DNA of 64,000 bases from contig JAFRAT010000009.1 of NCBI GenBank assembly GCA_017405305.1, positions 62,001 to 126,000 on the forward strand, read 5' to 3'. Position 1 is the first letter of the stretch. Each line of letters begins with the position of its first letter. Made by a program: the position numbers and the translations under genes. Of this stretch, positions 19,742 through 31,099 are shown piece after piece. Under the pieces are notes generated by a model. It saw only the letters and a list, made by a program, of their open reading frames with translations. It was not told the origin of the DNA and ran no database searches. Origin of the DNA: Aeriscardovia sp. (GTDB lineage Bacteria > Actinomycetota > Actinomycetes > Actinomycetales > Bifidobacteriaceae).

Positions 19742-21252
19742 CAGCCCACGGATCCTTCCATTTGCAGTGCGACCAGCCGGTTCAGCTCCAGCGCGTACTC
19801 CATCGGCAGCAGCTTGGAAATCGGCTCGACAAAGCCACGCACGATCATACCCATCGCTTCCTTCTCTTCGATACCACGGCTCATCAGGTAGAAAAGCTGG
19901 TCTTGCGACACCTTGGAAACGGTGGCCTCGTGCGACATGGTGACGTCGTCCTCGCGCACGTCCACATGCGGATACGTGTCCGAACGCGAGTAGTCATCGA
20001 CGAGCAGCGCGTCGCACATCACCGACGACTGCGCGCCCTCCGCTCCTTTCGGAATCCTGACGAGGCCGCGGTACGCCGAACGCCCGCCGGCGCGCGAAAT
20101 GGACTTCGCGACAATCGTCGAACTGGTGTGTGGGGCCAAGTGGATCATCTTGGCGCCTGTGTCCTGGTACTGCCCCTTGCCGGCGAAAGTCAGCGACATG
20201 GTCATGCCCTTGGCGTACGGCTCGGCGAGGATGCAGGCCGGGTACTTCATCGTTGCCTTGGAGCCGATATTGCCGTCGACCCACTCCATAGTGCCGTTCT
20301 CGCGCACGTAAGCCCGCTGCGTCACCAGGTTGTAGACGTTGTTCGACCAGTTCTGCACCGTCGTGTATCGCACGCGCGCGTCCCGCTCGACGACAATCTC
20401 GACAACAGCAGCGTGCAGTGAGTCGGTGGAGTACAGCGGGGCCGTGCAGCCTTCGACGTAATGGACATAGGAACCTTCGTCGGCGATGATGAGCGTGCGC
20501 TCGAACTGGCCCATGTTTGGCGTGTTGATGCGGAAGTACGCTTGCAACGGGATAGTGACGTGCACGCCCTTCGGCACATACACGAAGGACCCGCCGGACC
20601 ACGCGGCCGTGTTCAGCGCAGCGAACTTGTTGTCGTCGGGGCGGATGATCTTGGCGAAATATTTGCGCACAAGCTCCGGGTGCTTCTGCACGGCTTCGTC
20701 GGTGCCGCAGAAGATAACGCCCTGGTCCGACAACTCCTCGCGGATGGAGTTGTAGATGACTTCGGACTCGTACTGCGCGGCCACGCCGGCAATGAGCCGC
20801 TTCTTCTCCGCCTCAGGGATTCCCAGGCGGTCGTAAGTGTTCCTGATGTCCGTCGGCAGCTCGTCCCAGGAGACGGCTTCCTTGTCGACCGGCTTGACGT
20901 AGTACTTGAAATCCTGCGCGTCGAAACCGGAGAGGTCGACGCCCCACTTCGGCATCGGCTTGCCGACGAACGCTCGGTAGCCCTGGAGACGGTAGTCGAG
21001 CATCCATGCCGGCTCGTTCTTGTCGGCGGAGATCGCGCGGACGACGTCCTCGCTGATGCCTTTCTTCGCCGCCTGGCCGGCCGCGTCGGAATCGTGCCAT
21101 CCGTAACTGTATTCGCCGAACTGCGACAGGATCTCGTCGTCCTGCTCGATCTTCTTCTCGTTGACGCGGGTCCGGTCGAACACGTACTGGTCCATCTCAG
21201 CGTCGGTCTCGCCTGTTGCGCGCGCCGGATTCGCAGTGTTTACGCCCGTCAC
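19741..21252 (-). CDS. sufB: Fe-S assembly scaffold SufB
   Basis: Core scaffold of the Suf machine. The family motifs include [40 protein letters not shown] and the C-terminal [22 protein letters not shown]. The open frame extends to 21324, but I chose the GTG at 21252 because AAGGAGG lies about 10 bases upstream and the protein then begins [15 protein letters not shown], giving 503 residues. First gene of the operon, with a promoter candidate about 100 bases upstream. No SufR-like regulator lies next to it. Confidence 0.95.
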   Translation of the reverse strand: MTGVNTANPARATGETDAEMDQYVFDRTRVNEKKIEQDDEILSQFGEYSYGWHDSDAAGQAAKKGISEDVVRAISADKNEPAWMLDYRLQGYRAFVGKPMPKWGVDLSGFDAQDFKYYVKPVDKEAVSWDELPTDIRNTYDRLGIPEAEKKRLIAGVAAQYESEVIYNSIREELSDQGVIFCGTDEAVQKHPELVRKYFAKIIRPDDNKFAALNTAAWSGGSFVYVPKGVHVTIPLQAYFRINTPNMGQFERTLIIADEGSYVHYVEGCTAPLYSTDSLHAAVVEIVVERDARVRYTTVQNWSNNVYNLVTQRAYVRENGTMEWVDGNIGSKATMKYPACILAEPYAKGMTMSLTFAGKGQYQDTGAKMIHLAPHTSSTIVAKSISRAGGRSAYRGLVRIPKGAEGAQSSVMCDALLVDDYSRSDTYPHVDVREDDVTMSHEATVSKVSQDQLFYLMSRGIEEKEAMGMIVRGFVEPISKLLPMEYALELNRLVALQMEGSVG

Positions 21253-21348
21253 TGTCAGGGAACCTCCTTCCATCGTCAATGGCGCTGATGCGCAAAGGCC
21301 GCCCGCAGCTCTGCGGAGAACCACGGGCTGCCTGCGGAAGCTAGCTTT

Positions 21349-21377
21349 ATTATCACTAAGCGCCGTCCGGCGTTCCA
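21349..21377 (-). promoter_or_regulatory. Promoter candidate for the suf operon
   Basis: On the minus strand a -35-like TGGAAC (21377-21372) is separated by 17 bases from a -10-like GATAAT (21354-21349). Transcription would start near 21342, about 90 bases before the sufB GTG, and downstream of the pyrG stop at 21418. Confidence 0.55.
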
Positions 21378-21417
21378 GCGTTCAGCGCACGGCGGAACGG
21401 CGGGGCTAAGCGGCCTC

Positions 21418-23085
21418 TCAGACGTTGGCGCGGCTCTCCTCGTGATCCAACGCCGCAGCGACGAGGCCGTCGAACAGCGGGCGCGCGGCGTACGGACGGG
21501 ATTTGAACTCCGGGTGGCCCTGCGTCGCGATGTAGTACGGGTGCACGTCCTGCGGCAGCTCGACGAACTCGGTCAGCTCGCCGTCCGGGCTGGTGCCGGA
21601 GATGACAAGCCCCTTGTCCTCCAGACGGTCCTTGTAGCCGATGTTCACCTCGTAACGGTGGCGGTGACGCTCGGTGACGTTCGCCGTGCCATAGAGTTTC
21701 TCCGCCAACGTGCCCTTCTTAAGGACCGCCTGGTAAGAACCCAAACGCATGGTATGCCCCATGTCGCCCTCGCCGTTGACGATGTTCTTCTGCTCCTCCA
21801 TAGTGGCCACAACCGGGTTCTTGGTAGCCGGGTCGAACTCGGTGGAGTTGGCATCGGACAGGCCCAGCACGTTGCGAGCGTACTCGATGACGACGCACTG
21901 CAGGCCCAGACAGATGCCCAGGACCGGGAAGCGGCGCTCGCGGGCCCAGCGCAGAGTGTTAACCATGCCCTCGATGCCACGGGAACCGAAGCCGCCCGGG
22001 ACCACGAGGCCGTCGCAGCCTTCCAGCTGGTTCTTGATGTCGGCATCCGTCTTGCAGGTGTCGGCATCGACCCACTTGATGTCGACCTTGGCCCAGTGCG
22101 CAAAACCGCCGGCCTTGAGCGCTTCGACGACGGATAGATAGGCGTCCGGCAGGTCGATGTACTTGCCGACGATGGCGATGCGTACTTCCTTGTTGAGGTT
22201 GTTGAGGCGTTCCAACAGGTCGCCCCACTCGCCCCACTCGATATCCTTATACGGCAGTCCAAGGCGCTTGATGACGTAGGAATCGAGGCCCTCATTGTAA
22301 ACGACGCGCGGAACCTCGTAGATGCTGGACGCGTCCGGGCAGCTGATGATGCCGTCGACATCAACGTCGCACATAAGGGCAATCTTGTCCTTGAGAGCCT
22401 GCGGAATCGGGCGCTCGCAGCGCAAGACGATGGAGTCCGGGGTGATGCCCATCTGGCGCAGCTGGATGACGGCCTGCTGAGTAGGCTTCGTCTTCAGCTC
22501 GTGGGGGGCGCTGAGGTACGGAACCAGGGAGACCAGGACGAACATGCAGTTCTCCGCCCCCAGCTCGCGGCGCACCTGGCGCGCGGCTTCCATGAAGGCC
22601 TGTGACTCGATGTCGCCGACGGTGCCGCCAATCTCAGTAATGATGACGTCGACGTCGTCGGCGGCCTGGGAGCGCATACGCTCCTTGATCTCGTTGGTGA
22701 CATGCGGGATGACCTGGACGCATTGACCCAGGTACTCGCCAGCGCGCTCCCGGCGCAGCACGTGCTGGTAGATCTGGCCGGAGCTGACGGACGCGCGCTG
22801 GGACAGCGGGACGCCGAGGAAGCGCTCGTAGTGGCCGAGGTCAAGATCGGTCTCCGCGCCGTCGTCGGTCACGAAGACTTCGCCGTGCTGGAACGGGTTC
22901 ATGGTGCCTGGATCGACGTTGATGTACGGATCCAGTTTCTGCTGAAGAACGCGGATGCCGCGGCTCCGAAGGAGGCGACCGAGGGAAGAAGAAGTGATGC
23001 CTTTACCGAGCGAGGAAACGACGCCGCCGATAACGAAAATCTGTTTGGTGATGTGCTTTTCCGTACTTCCATGATGTGCAACCAT
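21418..23085 (-). CDS. pyrG: CTP synthase
   Basis: Makes CTP from UTP, ATP and glutamine. The 555-residue product has the N-terminal synthase domain ([44 protein letters not shown]) and the C-terminal class I glutamine amidotransferase domain with the catalytic cysteine in GICLGLQ and the histidine of QGHPEF. The start [21 protein letters not shown] carries a few extra residues before the standard KHIFVTGG. It is followed by the suf operon with its own promoter. Confidence 0.97.
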   Translation of the reverse strand: MVAHHGSTEKHITKQIFVIGGVVSSLGKGITSSSLGRLLRSRGIRVLQQKLDPYINVDPGTMNPFQHGEVFVTDDGAETDLDLGHYERFLGVPLSQRASVSSGQIYQHVLRRERAGEYLGQCVQVIPHVTNEIKERMRSQAADDVDVIITEIGGTVGDIESQAFMEAARQVRRELGAENCMFVLVSLVPYLSAPHELKTKPTQQAVIQLRQMGITPDSIVLRCERPIPQALKDKIALMCDVDVDGIISCPDASSIYEVPRVVYNEGLDSYVIKRLGLPYKDIEWGEWGDLLERLNNLNKEVRIAIVGKYIDLPDAYLSVVEALKAGGFAHWAKVDIKWVDADTCKTDADIKNQLEGCDGLVVPGGFGSRGIEGMVNTLRWARERRFPVLGICLGLQCVVIEYARNVLGLSDANSTEFDPATKNPVVATMEEQKNIVNGEGDMGHTMRLGSYQAVLKKGTLAEKLYGTANVTERHRHRYEVNIGYKDRLEDKGLVISGTSPDGELTEFVELPQDVHPYYIATQGHPEFKSRPYAARPLFDGLVAAALDHEESRANV

Positions 23086-23604
23086 GGGATTTCATCCTAT
23101 CCGCAAGCCTTGACTTCGCGAGGGGAAAACACGCCGGCGTCCGTAGCCTCTCCGGGTTTCCGCCTGCCCACCGGTTTGTTCCTCCGGCGCCAGCGCAGCG
23201 ACCGGTACGGTGGCCCGGAGCTATATGCTTTTCCTGTACTGCCGTCGTTCCTTGTCGGCGACGGGCTGCTCTTCCCCGCCGCCGCGTGTCCGGGCGGCGC
23301 CTGGACTGTCGGGGTCTTCTCCCTGTGCCTGCTGTTATGAGCAGTTCGCCATGGCTGTCCCTGGTCGGAACGGTGTGGGCAGAAGCCCGTCGCCTGGCGG
23401 ACGCGAACCCGGAGCCGCTGGTCTGCGGAGAGATAGCCTGGAAGCAGCCGAGGCGCGAACGCCGGGATACGAACAGGGAGGCCGGGACGGCGCAGCCCGC
23501 GCGGGACGAGGGAAGATGCGCGTCCTTGTCGGACGCCGTTGTCTTTCGCGCTATTCCTGTTCTCCAATGACCCTCGCAGTCGCCGCGACGGCCGGACAAA
23601 CCGG
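23086..23604. other. Gene-free stretch between mltG and pyrG
   Basis: About 520 bases. ORFs of 156-209 codons span it on the minus strand, but they overlap pyrG or each other in different frames, are extremely Arg-rich and have no domain or ribosome binding site. In related genomes, as I recall, aroE can sit after mltG; I see no shikimate dehydrogenase motif here. Confidence 0.5.
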
Positions 23605-25275
23605 TCAGACGTTCGGATGGTCCTTCTGCCAAGCCTTGTACTGCGACTTGTACTGCTGAAACTGGGCGTTGTTGTCGGTGAACTCCGTTTCGCCGGTGTC
23701 CAGGTTGACGGTCACGAAGTACAGCCAGTCCCCCGGCGTCGGGTTCATGGCGGCCTCGATCATCTCGCTGTTGGGCTGGTTGATTGGAGTCGGCGGCAGA
23801 CCGGCATGGATGCGGTCGTTGTACGGGTTGGACGCATCGGTGAGCATGGTCTCCGTCAACTCGCTGTCCTGCGTGTTGTTGCCGTAGGCGATGACGCTGT
23901 CCATGCCCAACGGCATGTTCTGCGCAAGACGGTTGGCGATGACGCGGGACACCTTACCGTAATACTGGCTCTGGTTGACTTCGCCGCCGATGATGGACGC
24001 GATCGTCAGAATCTTCTCGCGCTCCGGGCCGGTCGGCACCTTCAGCGCGTCCAACGCGGCGATGCGGGCCTTGACCATGGCCGCCAGCATGTCGGCCGGC
24101 GTCTTGTAGCTTTTGGGATCATAGGTGCCCGGTTGCAGCCAGCCTTCGTAGCTGCCGTTGGCGCACGTCGGCAGAACGCCGACGCCCTTGTTATTGAGGG
24201 CCGCTGTCACCTCCGCCGCCGTCCAGGCCGGATTGTCGGCCACGGTCTGCGAGACGATGTCGATGGCGCGGGTGTCGGACCGGATCTGGATGAGGTCCTT
24301 GGCCTTGTCGGGATTGACGAGGATTGCGATGGCTTCCTGCGCGCTCATATGGTACTTCAAATCGAAAGTGCCGGGCTGCAGATTGGACTGGTCGTTATCG
24401 GCCTCGACTGCGTTGACGAACACGCGCTTCGACGCCACGACGTGCTGGGCTGCCAGACGCTCGCCGATCTCCGTGGCGGTGTCATTGGCGTATACGGTGA
24501 ACTGGACGGAGCCGTACCCCGGACCCGGATAGTCGCGAGCGAACTCGTCCTGTATCCAAGCGAAACTGCCGTTCTCGTTCATCTCGGAGAAGACCCAGGC
24601 GCCGCCGCCACAGAGCACCGCCAATAGCGCGATCACCACCGCGACTGTCACGCTTCGGCGGTGACGCTCGCGTCGGCGCAGACGCTGGGTGTCGCGTCGG
24701 GAAAGATGCTGGTCGTCCTTTCCTAAACCTCCCTGCTCCAGCAAGTCGAAGCCATCGGCCAGCTCGTCGTCCGCGGCAGCGCCAGAGAGGTTCTCGTCGA
24801 CGCTGCTGTCGGACAGACCATCGAACGCCCCGTCCTGGATCATCGAACCGGTCCACATGCGGGATTCGGAGTCCACGACGGAATCCTTATCGGCCGTCAT
24901 CGGGAACTCATCCGTCGATGGCTCGTTGTCATCCGCTGCGGTTCCGTTCGTCGGCGGCGCGATCGCTTGCTGCGCGGACAGGCGAGACGCCTCCACCGCT
25001 TCCCGGAGACGGCGGCGCTGCTGTTCGGCAGCCCGGGGGCCATCGCTTTTGCAGAGTCGCGCCGCGCGGGCACGCTCCTGGCGCTTGCGTTCGTCAAACC
25101 GGGCATCCTCGTCCTGGCGCATGCGCTGCAGGCGTTCAGCGTCGGAGAAAAACCCGACCACGTCCTCGTCATCGCTGACGGTCGGGTCGTTGACGTAATC
25201 GAACCCGTCGTTGGTCAGACCGGCCGAATCGTCCTGACCATCCTGGTCGTCGCGGTTGTCCTGTGACTTCAGCAT
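23605..25275 (-). CDS. mltG: Endolytic murein transglycosylase MltG (YceG-like)
   Basis: Inner-membrane lytic transglycosylase that cuts nascent glycan strands. The 556-residue product has a long acidic, charged cytoplasmic region of about 200 residues, one transmembrane segment (VTVAVVIALLAVLCGGGAWVF near 205-225) and the extracellular YceG domain. The catalytic glutamate is in ILTIASIIGGEVNQ, and PLGMDSVIAYG and AGLPPTPI are family motifs. The ATG at 25275 has a weak upstream GGGA. It follows ruvX after 63 bases. Confidence 0.93.
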   Translation of the reverse strand: MLKSQDNRDDQDGQDDSAGLTNDGFDYVNDPTVSDDEDVVGFFSDAERLQRMRQDEDARFDERKRQERARAARLCKSDGPRAAEQQRRRLREAVEASRLSAQQAIAPPTNGTAADDNEPSTDEFPMTADKDSVVDSESRMWTGSMIQDGAFDGLSDSSVDENLSGAAADDELADGFDLLEQGGLGKDDQHLSRRDTQRLRRRERHRRSVTVAVVIALLAVLCGGGAWVFSEMNENGSFAWIQDEFARDYPGPGYGSVQFTVYANDTATEIGERLAAQHVVASKRVFVNAVEADNDQSNLQPGTFDLKYHMSAQEAIAILVNPDKAKDLIQIRSDTRAIDIVSQTVADNPAWTAAEVTAALNNKGVGVLPTCANGSYEGWLQPGTYDPKSYKTPADMLAAMVKARIAALDALKVPTGPEREKILTIASIIGGEVNQSQYYGKVSRVIANRLAQNMPLGMDSVIAYGNNTQDSELTETMLTDASNPYNDRIHAGLPPTPINQPNSEMIEAAMNPTPGDWLYFVTVNLDTGETEFTDNNAQFQQYKSQYKAWQKDHPNV

Positions 25276-25338
25276 TCCCGGGAAACCATCCCCTTCGTGA
25301 TACTTCGCGCTCTCCTGACGCCTGTTGCTGCTCGCCTA

Positions 25339-25818
25339 TTACTCGCCCGCCGACGATGCCGGACAGGCTTGGTCGTACCGTTTTCTACGCGCGTCAAGTG
25401 CCGCCTGCAGGATCAGCACCGCCGACTGCTGGTCGATCATCGGCCGGTGACAAATCTCGCGATACCCGGCAGACTCCAGCTGCTGGTGCGCGCTGACAGT
25501 GGTCAGACGTTCGTCTTGGAGCGACACTTCCGGCGCAGCAAAACCGAGCCGCGCTTTGCATCGGGAACGGAACTGCCGGGCCCACCGAGCCGCCTTCTTT
25601 GCGGACTTGCCTTCACTACCGTCCATGTTGAGCGGATAACCAACCACGGCACGAGACACACCACGTCCAACGGCGAGGTCAACGACATCGTCGAGAGCGC
25701 CGAAATAGTCCTTCCAGACCTCAATGGTCTCCAGCGGATACGCCATCGTCAGCTCCGGATCGGACAACGCCACACCGACCCGCGCGTTGCCGAGGTCGAT
25801 TCCCATCCACACAGGCAT
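25339..25818 (-). CDS. ruvX: Holliday junction resolvase-like YqgF/RuvX
   Basis: RNase H-fold nuclease for pre-16S rRNA 5'-end processing. The product is 159 residues with the first acidic motif MGIDLGNARVGVALSDPE, then GYPLNMDGSEG and LQDERLTTVSAHQQL. The ATG at 25818 is one base after the alaS stop (TGACATG), so translation is coupled. The longer frame above it is alaS read in another frame. Confidence 0.95.
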   Translation of the reverse strand: MPVWMGIDLGNARVGVALSDPELTMAYPLETIEVWKDYFGALDDVVDLAVGRGVSRAVVGYPLNMDGSEGKSAKKAARWARQFRSRCKARLGFAAPEVSLQDERLTTVSAHQQLESAGYREICHRPMIDQQSAVLILQAALDARRKRYDQACPASSAGE

Positions 25819-25819
25819 G

Positions 25820-28522
25820 TCAGACGCGCGCATCCGCCGCCGCCACGACGGCGGACAAGGCTTCGTCGACCTTGGACGGATCCTTACCACCGCCCTGGGC
25901 GAAGTCCGGACGGCCGCCGCCGCCGCCGCCGAGGACCTTGGACGCCATGCGGACCAGGTCGCCAGCTTTGATACCGACGGAGCGGGCCGCCTCGTTCGTG
26001 GCCACGAAGACCAGCGGACGGCCGGAGCCGCCAATGCCCGCCAGGACCACGACGACTGGTTTATCCTCGCCCAGCTGGGCGCGCACATCGGTGACGACGG
26101 AGCGGACCGCGTCGGCGTCACCGAAGGAACCGACGTTCGCCGACGCCACGACGACCGCCGCATCGCCCATGCGTTGGCGCGCGGCTTCGACGATGTCTGG
26201 GATGCGGGAGCGCAGCCGCTGCGCTTGGATGCCGGCCAAACGGCGCTCGTCGGCCTTGAGCTGCTCGAGCAGGGACGCGATGCGTTCCTGGAGCTCGTCC
26301 GGGCGAGCGTTCGTTTGGACGGAGAGCGCGCTGACAAGCGAGTGCTCGCCAGCGTTGAACTCGTACGCCTTCTTGCCGCAATACGCGTCGATACGGCGCA
26401 CGCCGGAGCCGTTAGACATCTCCGCAGTGATGACGAACTGACCTACTTTGCCGGTGGTGTCCAGATGTGTGCCGCCGCACAGCTCGCGGCTCCACGCGTC
26501 TTTGCCGATGGTGACGACGCGGACGATGTCGCCGTACTTGTCACCAAACAGGTGCATGGCTCCTAGCTTCAGCGCGTCGTCCAGCGGCATCTCCTCCGTC
26601 GTCACGGGCAGGTCCTCGCGGATGCGCTCGTTGACACGGCGCTCGATCTCGGCGAGGTTCTCCTTGCTGGGAGCCTTGGACGCCTGATAGTCGAAGTGCA
26701 GGAAGTCCGGCGCTACGACGGAGCCGCGCTGCGTGGCCTGCGGGCCGAGTACGTCGCGCAGAGTCTGGTGCAGGATGTGGGTAGCGGTGTGGGAACGTCC
26801 CAGGGCCAGACGGCGCTCGACGTCGATGCTGGAGGTCACTTGGTCGCCCACCCGCAGGACGCCGTCGGTCAGGCGGCACTGGTGCACGGTCAGGCCCTTG
26901 ATGGCGTTCTGGACGTCGTCGACCTCGAGGACCGCGCCATCGTCGGACAGGATCTCGCCGTGGTCAGCCTGCTGGCCGCCCTTTTCGGCATAAAACGGGG
27001 TTCTATCGAGAATCAGTTCGACGCTCGTCGGCGCGGAGACGGAGTCGACCGGACCATCGGACGTGAGGATGCCCAAAACAGTGCCGCGGGCCGTGTAGTC
27101 CGTGTAACCGAGGAATTCCTGGGGTTTGGCGAGCTTCTTCTTGGCGGCGTCGTAGACGGAGACGTCGACGTTGTGGCGTTTTTTGAGCGCGTCCTGGCGG
27201 GCGCGGTTCTTTTGCTCGGCCATCAGCCTTTTGAATTCGTCCTCGTCGACGGACACGCCTTGCTCGTTCGCCATCTCGAGCGTCAGCTCGATCGGGAAGC
27301 CGTAGGTATCGTGCAGCTGGAATGCGTCGGCGCCGCTGACCTTCGGCGTAGACTCGCCGGTCTCCGCGACGGCGCCCTTCGCCTTGCCCACGGCCAGGTC
27401 GAGAATCTCGATGCCCTTGCCGAGAGTACGGCGGAATGCGCCTTCCTCGCCGTAGGCAGCTTCCTGGACATCGGCGAACGTGGTTTCCAGCTCCGGGTAG
27501 CTGCTTTTCATGACGTTCTCGGAAGCCGGCAGCAGGGACGGCAGGACCTCAGAATCGACGCCGAGCATCTTCATGGAACGGATGGTGCGGCGTAACAGGC
27601 GGCGCAGCACATAGCCGCGTCCGAGGTTGGACGGTCGCACGCCGTCGCTCATGATCATCAGCGCAGAGCGCACGTGGTCGGCCACGATGCGGAAGCGCAC
27701 GTCGTCGGCCTCGTTGTCCCCGTAGCGGCGGCCTGAGAGTTTCTCCGCGGCCGCGATGACTGGGAAGATCTCGTCGATTTCGTAGATGTTCTGCCTGCCT
27801 TGCAGCAGGTACGCCACGCGCTCCAGCCCCATGCCGGTGTCGATGTTCTTGTGCTCGAGTTCGCCGACGATGTGCAGGTCGGTCTTGGACTTGACGTTGT
27901 CGACCTCGTAGTTCTCGAAGACGAGGTCCCAGATTTCGATGTAGCGGTTGTCATCGACCGCCGGGCCGCCTTCCCTGCCGTACGTCGGCCCGCGATCGAC
28001 GTAGATTTCGGAGCATGGACCGCCGGGGCCGGGGCCGCCGGTCGTCCAGAAGTTGTCCTCCATGCCGAGCTTCTGGATGTGCTCGGGGGCAACGCCTTCA
28101 TTGATCCACAGCGCGCGCGCTTCGTCGTCGTCCTCGAAGACGGTGACCCAGAGGACGTCCTGGTCGAAGCCGTAGCCACCCTGTTCCTGCGGAGTGGTCA
28201 GCAGATGCCAGGCGTAGTGGATAGCCTCCTCCTTGAAGTAGTTGCCGAAGGAGAAGTTGCCCATCATCTGGAAGAAGGTGCCATGGCGGGTGGTCTTGCC
28301 CACCTCGTCGATGTCGAGCGTGCGCACGCACTTCTGCTGGCTCGCCATGCGGGCGCGCGGCGGGGTCTGCTCGCCCAGCAGATACGGGATGAAGGGAACC
28401 ATGCCCGCGATGGTGAACAGGGTCGTCGGGTTTGGCGAAATCAGCGATGCCGACGGCACGACCAGATGTCCCCGGCCTTCGAAGTAGCTTAGGAATCGTT
28501 TTGCAATCTCAGCAGTGCGCAT
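25820..28522 (-). CDS. alaS: Alanyl-tRNA synthetase
   Basis: Charges tRNA-Ala. The 900-residue product contains the class II catalytic core from residue 1 ([24 protein letters not shown]), the editing-domain zinc site [10 protein letters not shown] plus [10 protein letters not shown], and the C-Ala domain with the glycine-rich [16 protein letters not shown]. It heads the alaS-ruvX-mltG group typical of actinobacteria. Confidence 0.98.
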   Translation of the reverse strand: MRTAEIAKRFLSYFEGRGHLVVPSASLISPNPTTLFTIAGMVPFIPYLLGEQTPPRARMASQQKCVRTLDIDEVGKTTRHGTFFQMMGNFSFGNYFKEEAIHYAWHLLTTPQEQGGYGFDQDVLWVTVFEDDDEARALWINEGVAPEHIQKLGMEDNFWTTGGPGPGGPCSEIYVDRGPTYGREGGPAVDDNRYIEIWDLVFENYEVDNVKSKTDLHIVGELEHKNIDTGMGLERVAYLLQGRQNIYEIDEIFPVIAAAEKLSGRRYGDNEADDVRFRIVADHVRSALMIMSDGVRPSNLGRGYVLRRLLRRTIRSMKMLGVDSEVLPSLLPASENVMKSSYPELETTFADVQEAAYGEEGAFRRTLGKGIEILDLAVGKAKGAVAETGESTPKVSGADAFQLHDTYGFPIELTLEMANEQGVSVDEDEFKRLMAEQKNRARQDALKKRHNVDVSVYDAAKKKLAKPQEFLGYTDYTARGTVLGILTSDGPVDSVSAPTSVELILDRTPFYAEKGGQQADHGEILSDDGAVLEVDDVQNAIKGLTVHQCRLTDGVLRVGDQVTSSIDVERRLALGRSHTATHILHQTLRDVLGPQATQRGSVVAPDFLHFDYQASKAPSKENLAEIERRVNERIREDLPVTTEEMPLDDALKLGAMHLFGDKYGDIVRVVTIGKDAWSRELCGGTHLDTTGKVGQFVITAEMSNGSGVRRIDAYCGKKAYEFNAGEHSLVSALSVQTNARPDELQERIASLLEQLKADERRLAGIQAQRLRSRIPDIVEAARQRMGDAAVVVASANVGSFGDADAVRSVVTDVRAQLGEDKPVVVVLAGIGGSGRPLVFVATNEAARSVGIKAGDLVRMASKVLGGGGGGRPDFAQGGGKDPSKVDEALSAVVAAADARV

Positions 28523-28565
28523 GCACCCGTCCTTTCACATGGGAGAAAATCGCCCGGAAAACAAC

Positions 28566-28593
28566 GGCCCGTGACGGTTCGACGCCACGGGCC
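28566..28593 (-). terminator. Terminator after the small membrane protein gene
   Basis: GGCCCGTG pairs with CACGGGCC. On the minus strand the hairpin is followed by GTTGTTTTCC, a moderately T-rich tail, between the small gene and alaS. Confidence 0.7.
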
Positions 28594-28600
28594 TCTTGGC

Positions 28601-28855
28601 TCACTCCGCCTGGCTGCCGGCGCGCTTGACGCGGAAGCGTTCCACCAGCTCGTCCTCGCGCTGCCGCTGGTTGTCACGGAAATCGTCGTACAAGGCCTTG
28701 AGTGTCCGCGCCGTCAGGTTCTCGTCCTGGTTGTCCGGCCCCAGCAGGAACTGGCGCGGCCCGTCAGGCGTGTGCGCCTGGACATAGGCTTTGGCTTTGG
28801 CGACGGCGAGCACGCCGAGGCCGGCACCCACGGCAATCCAGAAAACTCTTTTCAT
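28601..28855 (-). CDS. Small membrane-anchored protein of unknown function
   Basis: The 84-residue product has an N-terminal hydrophobic segment (VFWIAVGAGLGVLAVAKA) then a charged region (YDDFRDNQRQREDELVERFR). I do not recognise a named function. Small proteins of this kind usually sit between a DUF948 gene and alaS in actinobacteria. The ATG at 28855 is one base after the DUF948 stop; the upstream 14 codons of the open frame lie in the DUF948 gene and are excluded. Confidence 0.8.
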   Translation of the reverse strand: MKRVFWIAVGAGLGVLAVAKAKAYVQAHTPDGPRQFLLGPDNQDENLTARTLKALYDDFRDNQRQREDELVERFRVKRAGSQAE

Positions 28856-28856
28856 C

Positions 28857-29282
28857 TCACTCCTTCGTCGCCGCGGCGCGCGAGCTGTTCTTGGCATGCT
28901 TGGACGTCGCCACCGGTGACTCTCCCTTGTTGCGGCCCAGGAAAGAGGAGGCTGTCTTGCGGAACGCCCACACAGAGGAAGCGATTTTGATCACCGGCTT
29001 GCCGAGCACGGACATATACAGATCGCCCAGCGCGCTCGCGTTCTTGGCGGTGTACTGCACGGAATGGGAGATGTCATTGACGTCAGCCAGCGTCCTGTTA
29101 ATCTGCTCGACGGTCGTCACTCCGCCGTCGATGGCGGGGATAGCGTGACCGCCAGCGTCTCTGACGGTGTCGGCAATGGTATCGAAAAGCTTACCCAAAC
29201 GAATCAGCGGATAGATCATCACACCCGCGAGAATCGCGAAAACGATGGCCGCTATCAGCCCAGCAATGGCGCCGATGCTCAT
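28857..29282 (-). CDS. DUF948 domain-containing membrane protein
   Basis: The 141-residue product has one N-terminal transmembrane segment (IGAIAGLIAAIVFAILAGVMIYPLI), then the DUF948 helical region and a basic, Ser/Ala-rich tail. Function unknown; related proteins have been linked to the cell envelope. The ATG at 29282 follows GGAAAGGAG, a strong ribosome binding site that overrules the longer frame starting at 29315. Confidence 0.85.
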   Translation of the reverse strand: MSIGAIAGLIAAIVFAILAGVMIYPLIRLGKLFDTIADTVRDAGGHAIPAIDGGVTTVEQINRTLADVNDISHSVQYTAKNASALGDLYMSVLGKPVIKIASSVWAFRKTASSFLGRNKGESPVATSKHAKNSSRAAATKE

Positions 29283-29405
29283 GGGCGCGCTCCTTTCCAG
29301 CTTGTCTCCACCCAAGCCCTTGGCTAACTCCGTCGTTCATGCTACTTGACAACCCAGACGCGCAGGCCCGGAGCGGCGGAGCCGCGCTCATCGTCCGCCG
29401 CCGTC

Positions 29406-30101
29406 TTACCGGTTGTAGGAGACGACCCGCAGGCAGCGGTCGAAATCGGCGTCGACGTCGAAATCGAATATGCTGAGGGAACCATTGCGCGGACGCACGC
29501 TAGTGTCTAACTCCGGCCCGCCGAAGCGTTCGGCCAAGCCCAGAAGGGTGTTGCCATGCGAGATTTGCAGTATGTTGTCGCCGTCGCGCAGCGGACCCCA
29601 CTGGCCGCAGCCCTCGCGCGCCTGCCGGGCGATGAGGCCGTAGCCGGCTGCTACACGCGCCCAGTACTCGTCATCGCTCTCGGCATCATGGAATGGATCG
29701 GCCTGCTTGAGGAAATCTTTGGCGGCGGCCGCGCCAAACTTCGCCACGATGTCGTTGTAGGTCTTCGCGCCGTGCGGGGCGCCGGCGGCATACCAGCTTG
29801 CGTCTATGTCCTGACCTTCGAAGTATCCGTAGAACTGCTCGCGGAAGAACAGACTGCGCATAGGCCTCTTCACGGATCCCGATCGCTCGTTTGCGTCGAG
29901 AATAGCCTGCGCCGTCCGCTCGGCGCGCGTGGTGTCGGAGCAATACGCGGCAGAGAACCGGACACCCTTGAGCCGTTCCCCGGCCGCGCGGGCGTCGGCG
30001 ACGCCGGATTCTGTCAGCGGGGAGTCCGACCACCCCTGCATGCGGTGGTACTTGTTGAGATACGTTTGGCCATGGCGGACCATGTAAAGATGGAGGATCA
30101 T
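29406..30101 (-). CDS. Histidine phosphatase family protein (phosphoglycerate mutase-like)
   Basis: Phosphatase with the catalytic RHG motif in YMVRHGQTYLNKYHRMQGWSDSPLTESG at residues 5-32 and the second histidine in ISHGNTL (about residue 195). It has 231 residues. The substrate cannot be told from the sequence: probably a small phosphoester, not 2,3-bisphosphoglycerate. No tight operon partners. Confidence 0.88.
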   Translation of the reverse strand: MILHLYMVRHGQTYLNKYHRMQGWSDSPLTESGVADARAAGERLKGVRFSAAYCSDTTRAERTAQAILDANERSGSVKRPMRSLFFREQFYGYFEGQDIDASWYAAGAPHGAKTYNDIVAKFGAAAAKDFLKQADPFHDAESDDEYWARVAAGYGLIARQAREGCGQWGPLRDGDNILQISHGNTLLGLAERFGGPELDTSVRPRNGSLSIFDFDVDADFDRCLRVVSYNR

Positions 30102-30156
30102 GCCTCCGATTATGTCACTGGCGCCTTTCCGGCACTTGGAAAATGGCTGGGAAAGC

Positions 30157-30194
30157 GGAATCCCCGCCCATCCACCAGGACGGGCGGGGATTCC
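30157..30194 (-). terminator. Terminator of rpsD
   Basis: A 13-bp perfect stem (GGAATCCCCGCCC with its complement) about 25 bases after the rpsD stop. The following minus-strand bases are GCTTTCCC, so the U-tract is poor. Confidence 0.72.
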
Positions 30195-30217
30195 CGACGC
30201 GGACGCGATCCGGCGCG

Positions 30218-30844
30218 TCAGCGAGCGTAGTACTCGACAACGTACTGGATGTTGATCTGGATCGGGACTTCAGTGGCCTCCGGCCTGCGGGTCAAGGTGG
30301 CCTTGAGCTGGGCAAGGTCAACGTCGAGGTAACCCGGGACGGCCGGGAGAACATCGCGATGGGTGCCTTCAGCGGCGATCTGGAACGGTACCATGGTTTG
30401 GCTCTTCGGCTTCACCTGGATGGTCTGGCCGACCTTGACCTTGAAGCTCGGGCGATCGACGATATTGCCATCGACCATGATATGGCGGTGCACAACGAAC
30501 TGGCGGGCCTGTGCGATGGTGCGGGCGATGCCGGCGCGGAGGACCAGAGCATCGAGACGAGTCTCGAGGTCGACGATCATCGTGTTGCCGGTCTGGCCGG
30601 CGGCGCGGGTCGCGCGCTCATAGACGGCGCGCATCTGTTTCTCAGACACGCCGTACTGCGCGCGAAGACGCTGCTTCTCGCGCAGACGGACAGCGTAATC
30701 GGACTCGGTGCGGCGACGGTTTCGACCGTGCTCGCCAGGAGCATACGGACGCTTCTCGAAGAGGCGTTGAGCTTTGGGGGTCAAAGCAATGCCGAGGGCG
30801 CGGGACAGACGGACCTGGCGGCGCGCGCGCTGAACGTTGGTCAT
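30218..30844 (-). CDS. rpsD: 30S ribosomal protein S4
   Basis: Primary 16S rRNA-binding protein. The 208-residue product starts [26 protein letters not shown] and carries the S4/S1-like RNA-binding domain ([34 protein letters not shown]). Unlike most bacteria, S4 here is a stand-alone gene, as is common in actinobacteria. A purine-rich AGAAAGAAAAAGAT precedes the ATG. Confidence 0.97.
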   Translation of the reverse strand: MTNVQRARRQVRLSRALGIALTPKAQRLFEKRPYAPGEHGRNRRRTESDYAVRLREKQRLRAQYGVSEKQMRAVYERATRAAGQTGNTMIVDLETRLDALVLRAGIARTIAQARQFVVHRHIMVDGNIVDRPSFKVKVGQTIQVKPKSQTMVPFQIAAEGTHRDVLPAVPGYLDVDLAQLKATLTRRPEATEVPIQINIQYVVEYYAR

Positions 30845-31099
30845 ATCTTTTTCTTTCTACTCTGTCGTTATCTGAGCGAAGGCGGAACCGTTCCTCGATG
30901 GGACGCTGCTCCACTGAGCCGGGCCTCTCCAATGCACAAGCGCCGAAACGACGCAACGGGCCGCTGCGGACAGCGGGCCGCCGGACCATTGACGGGCTAA
31001 GGCTCCAGATAGGCGCCAGCCACAACGGCGAGCGCCGGGTCCGATGCTACTCCTCTTGGCAGACGGGGGCGGGAGGCTGGCGCGGAGCTGGCCGGCTGC

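Noticed and set aside
23086-23604. aroE remnant
   Set aside because: The position would fit, but no shikimate dehydrogenase motif could be read in any frame.
23003-23632. 209-codon minus-strand ORF between mltG and pyrG as a gene
   Set aside because: It overlaps both neighbours, is Arg-rich without domain and has no ribosome binding site.
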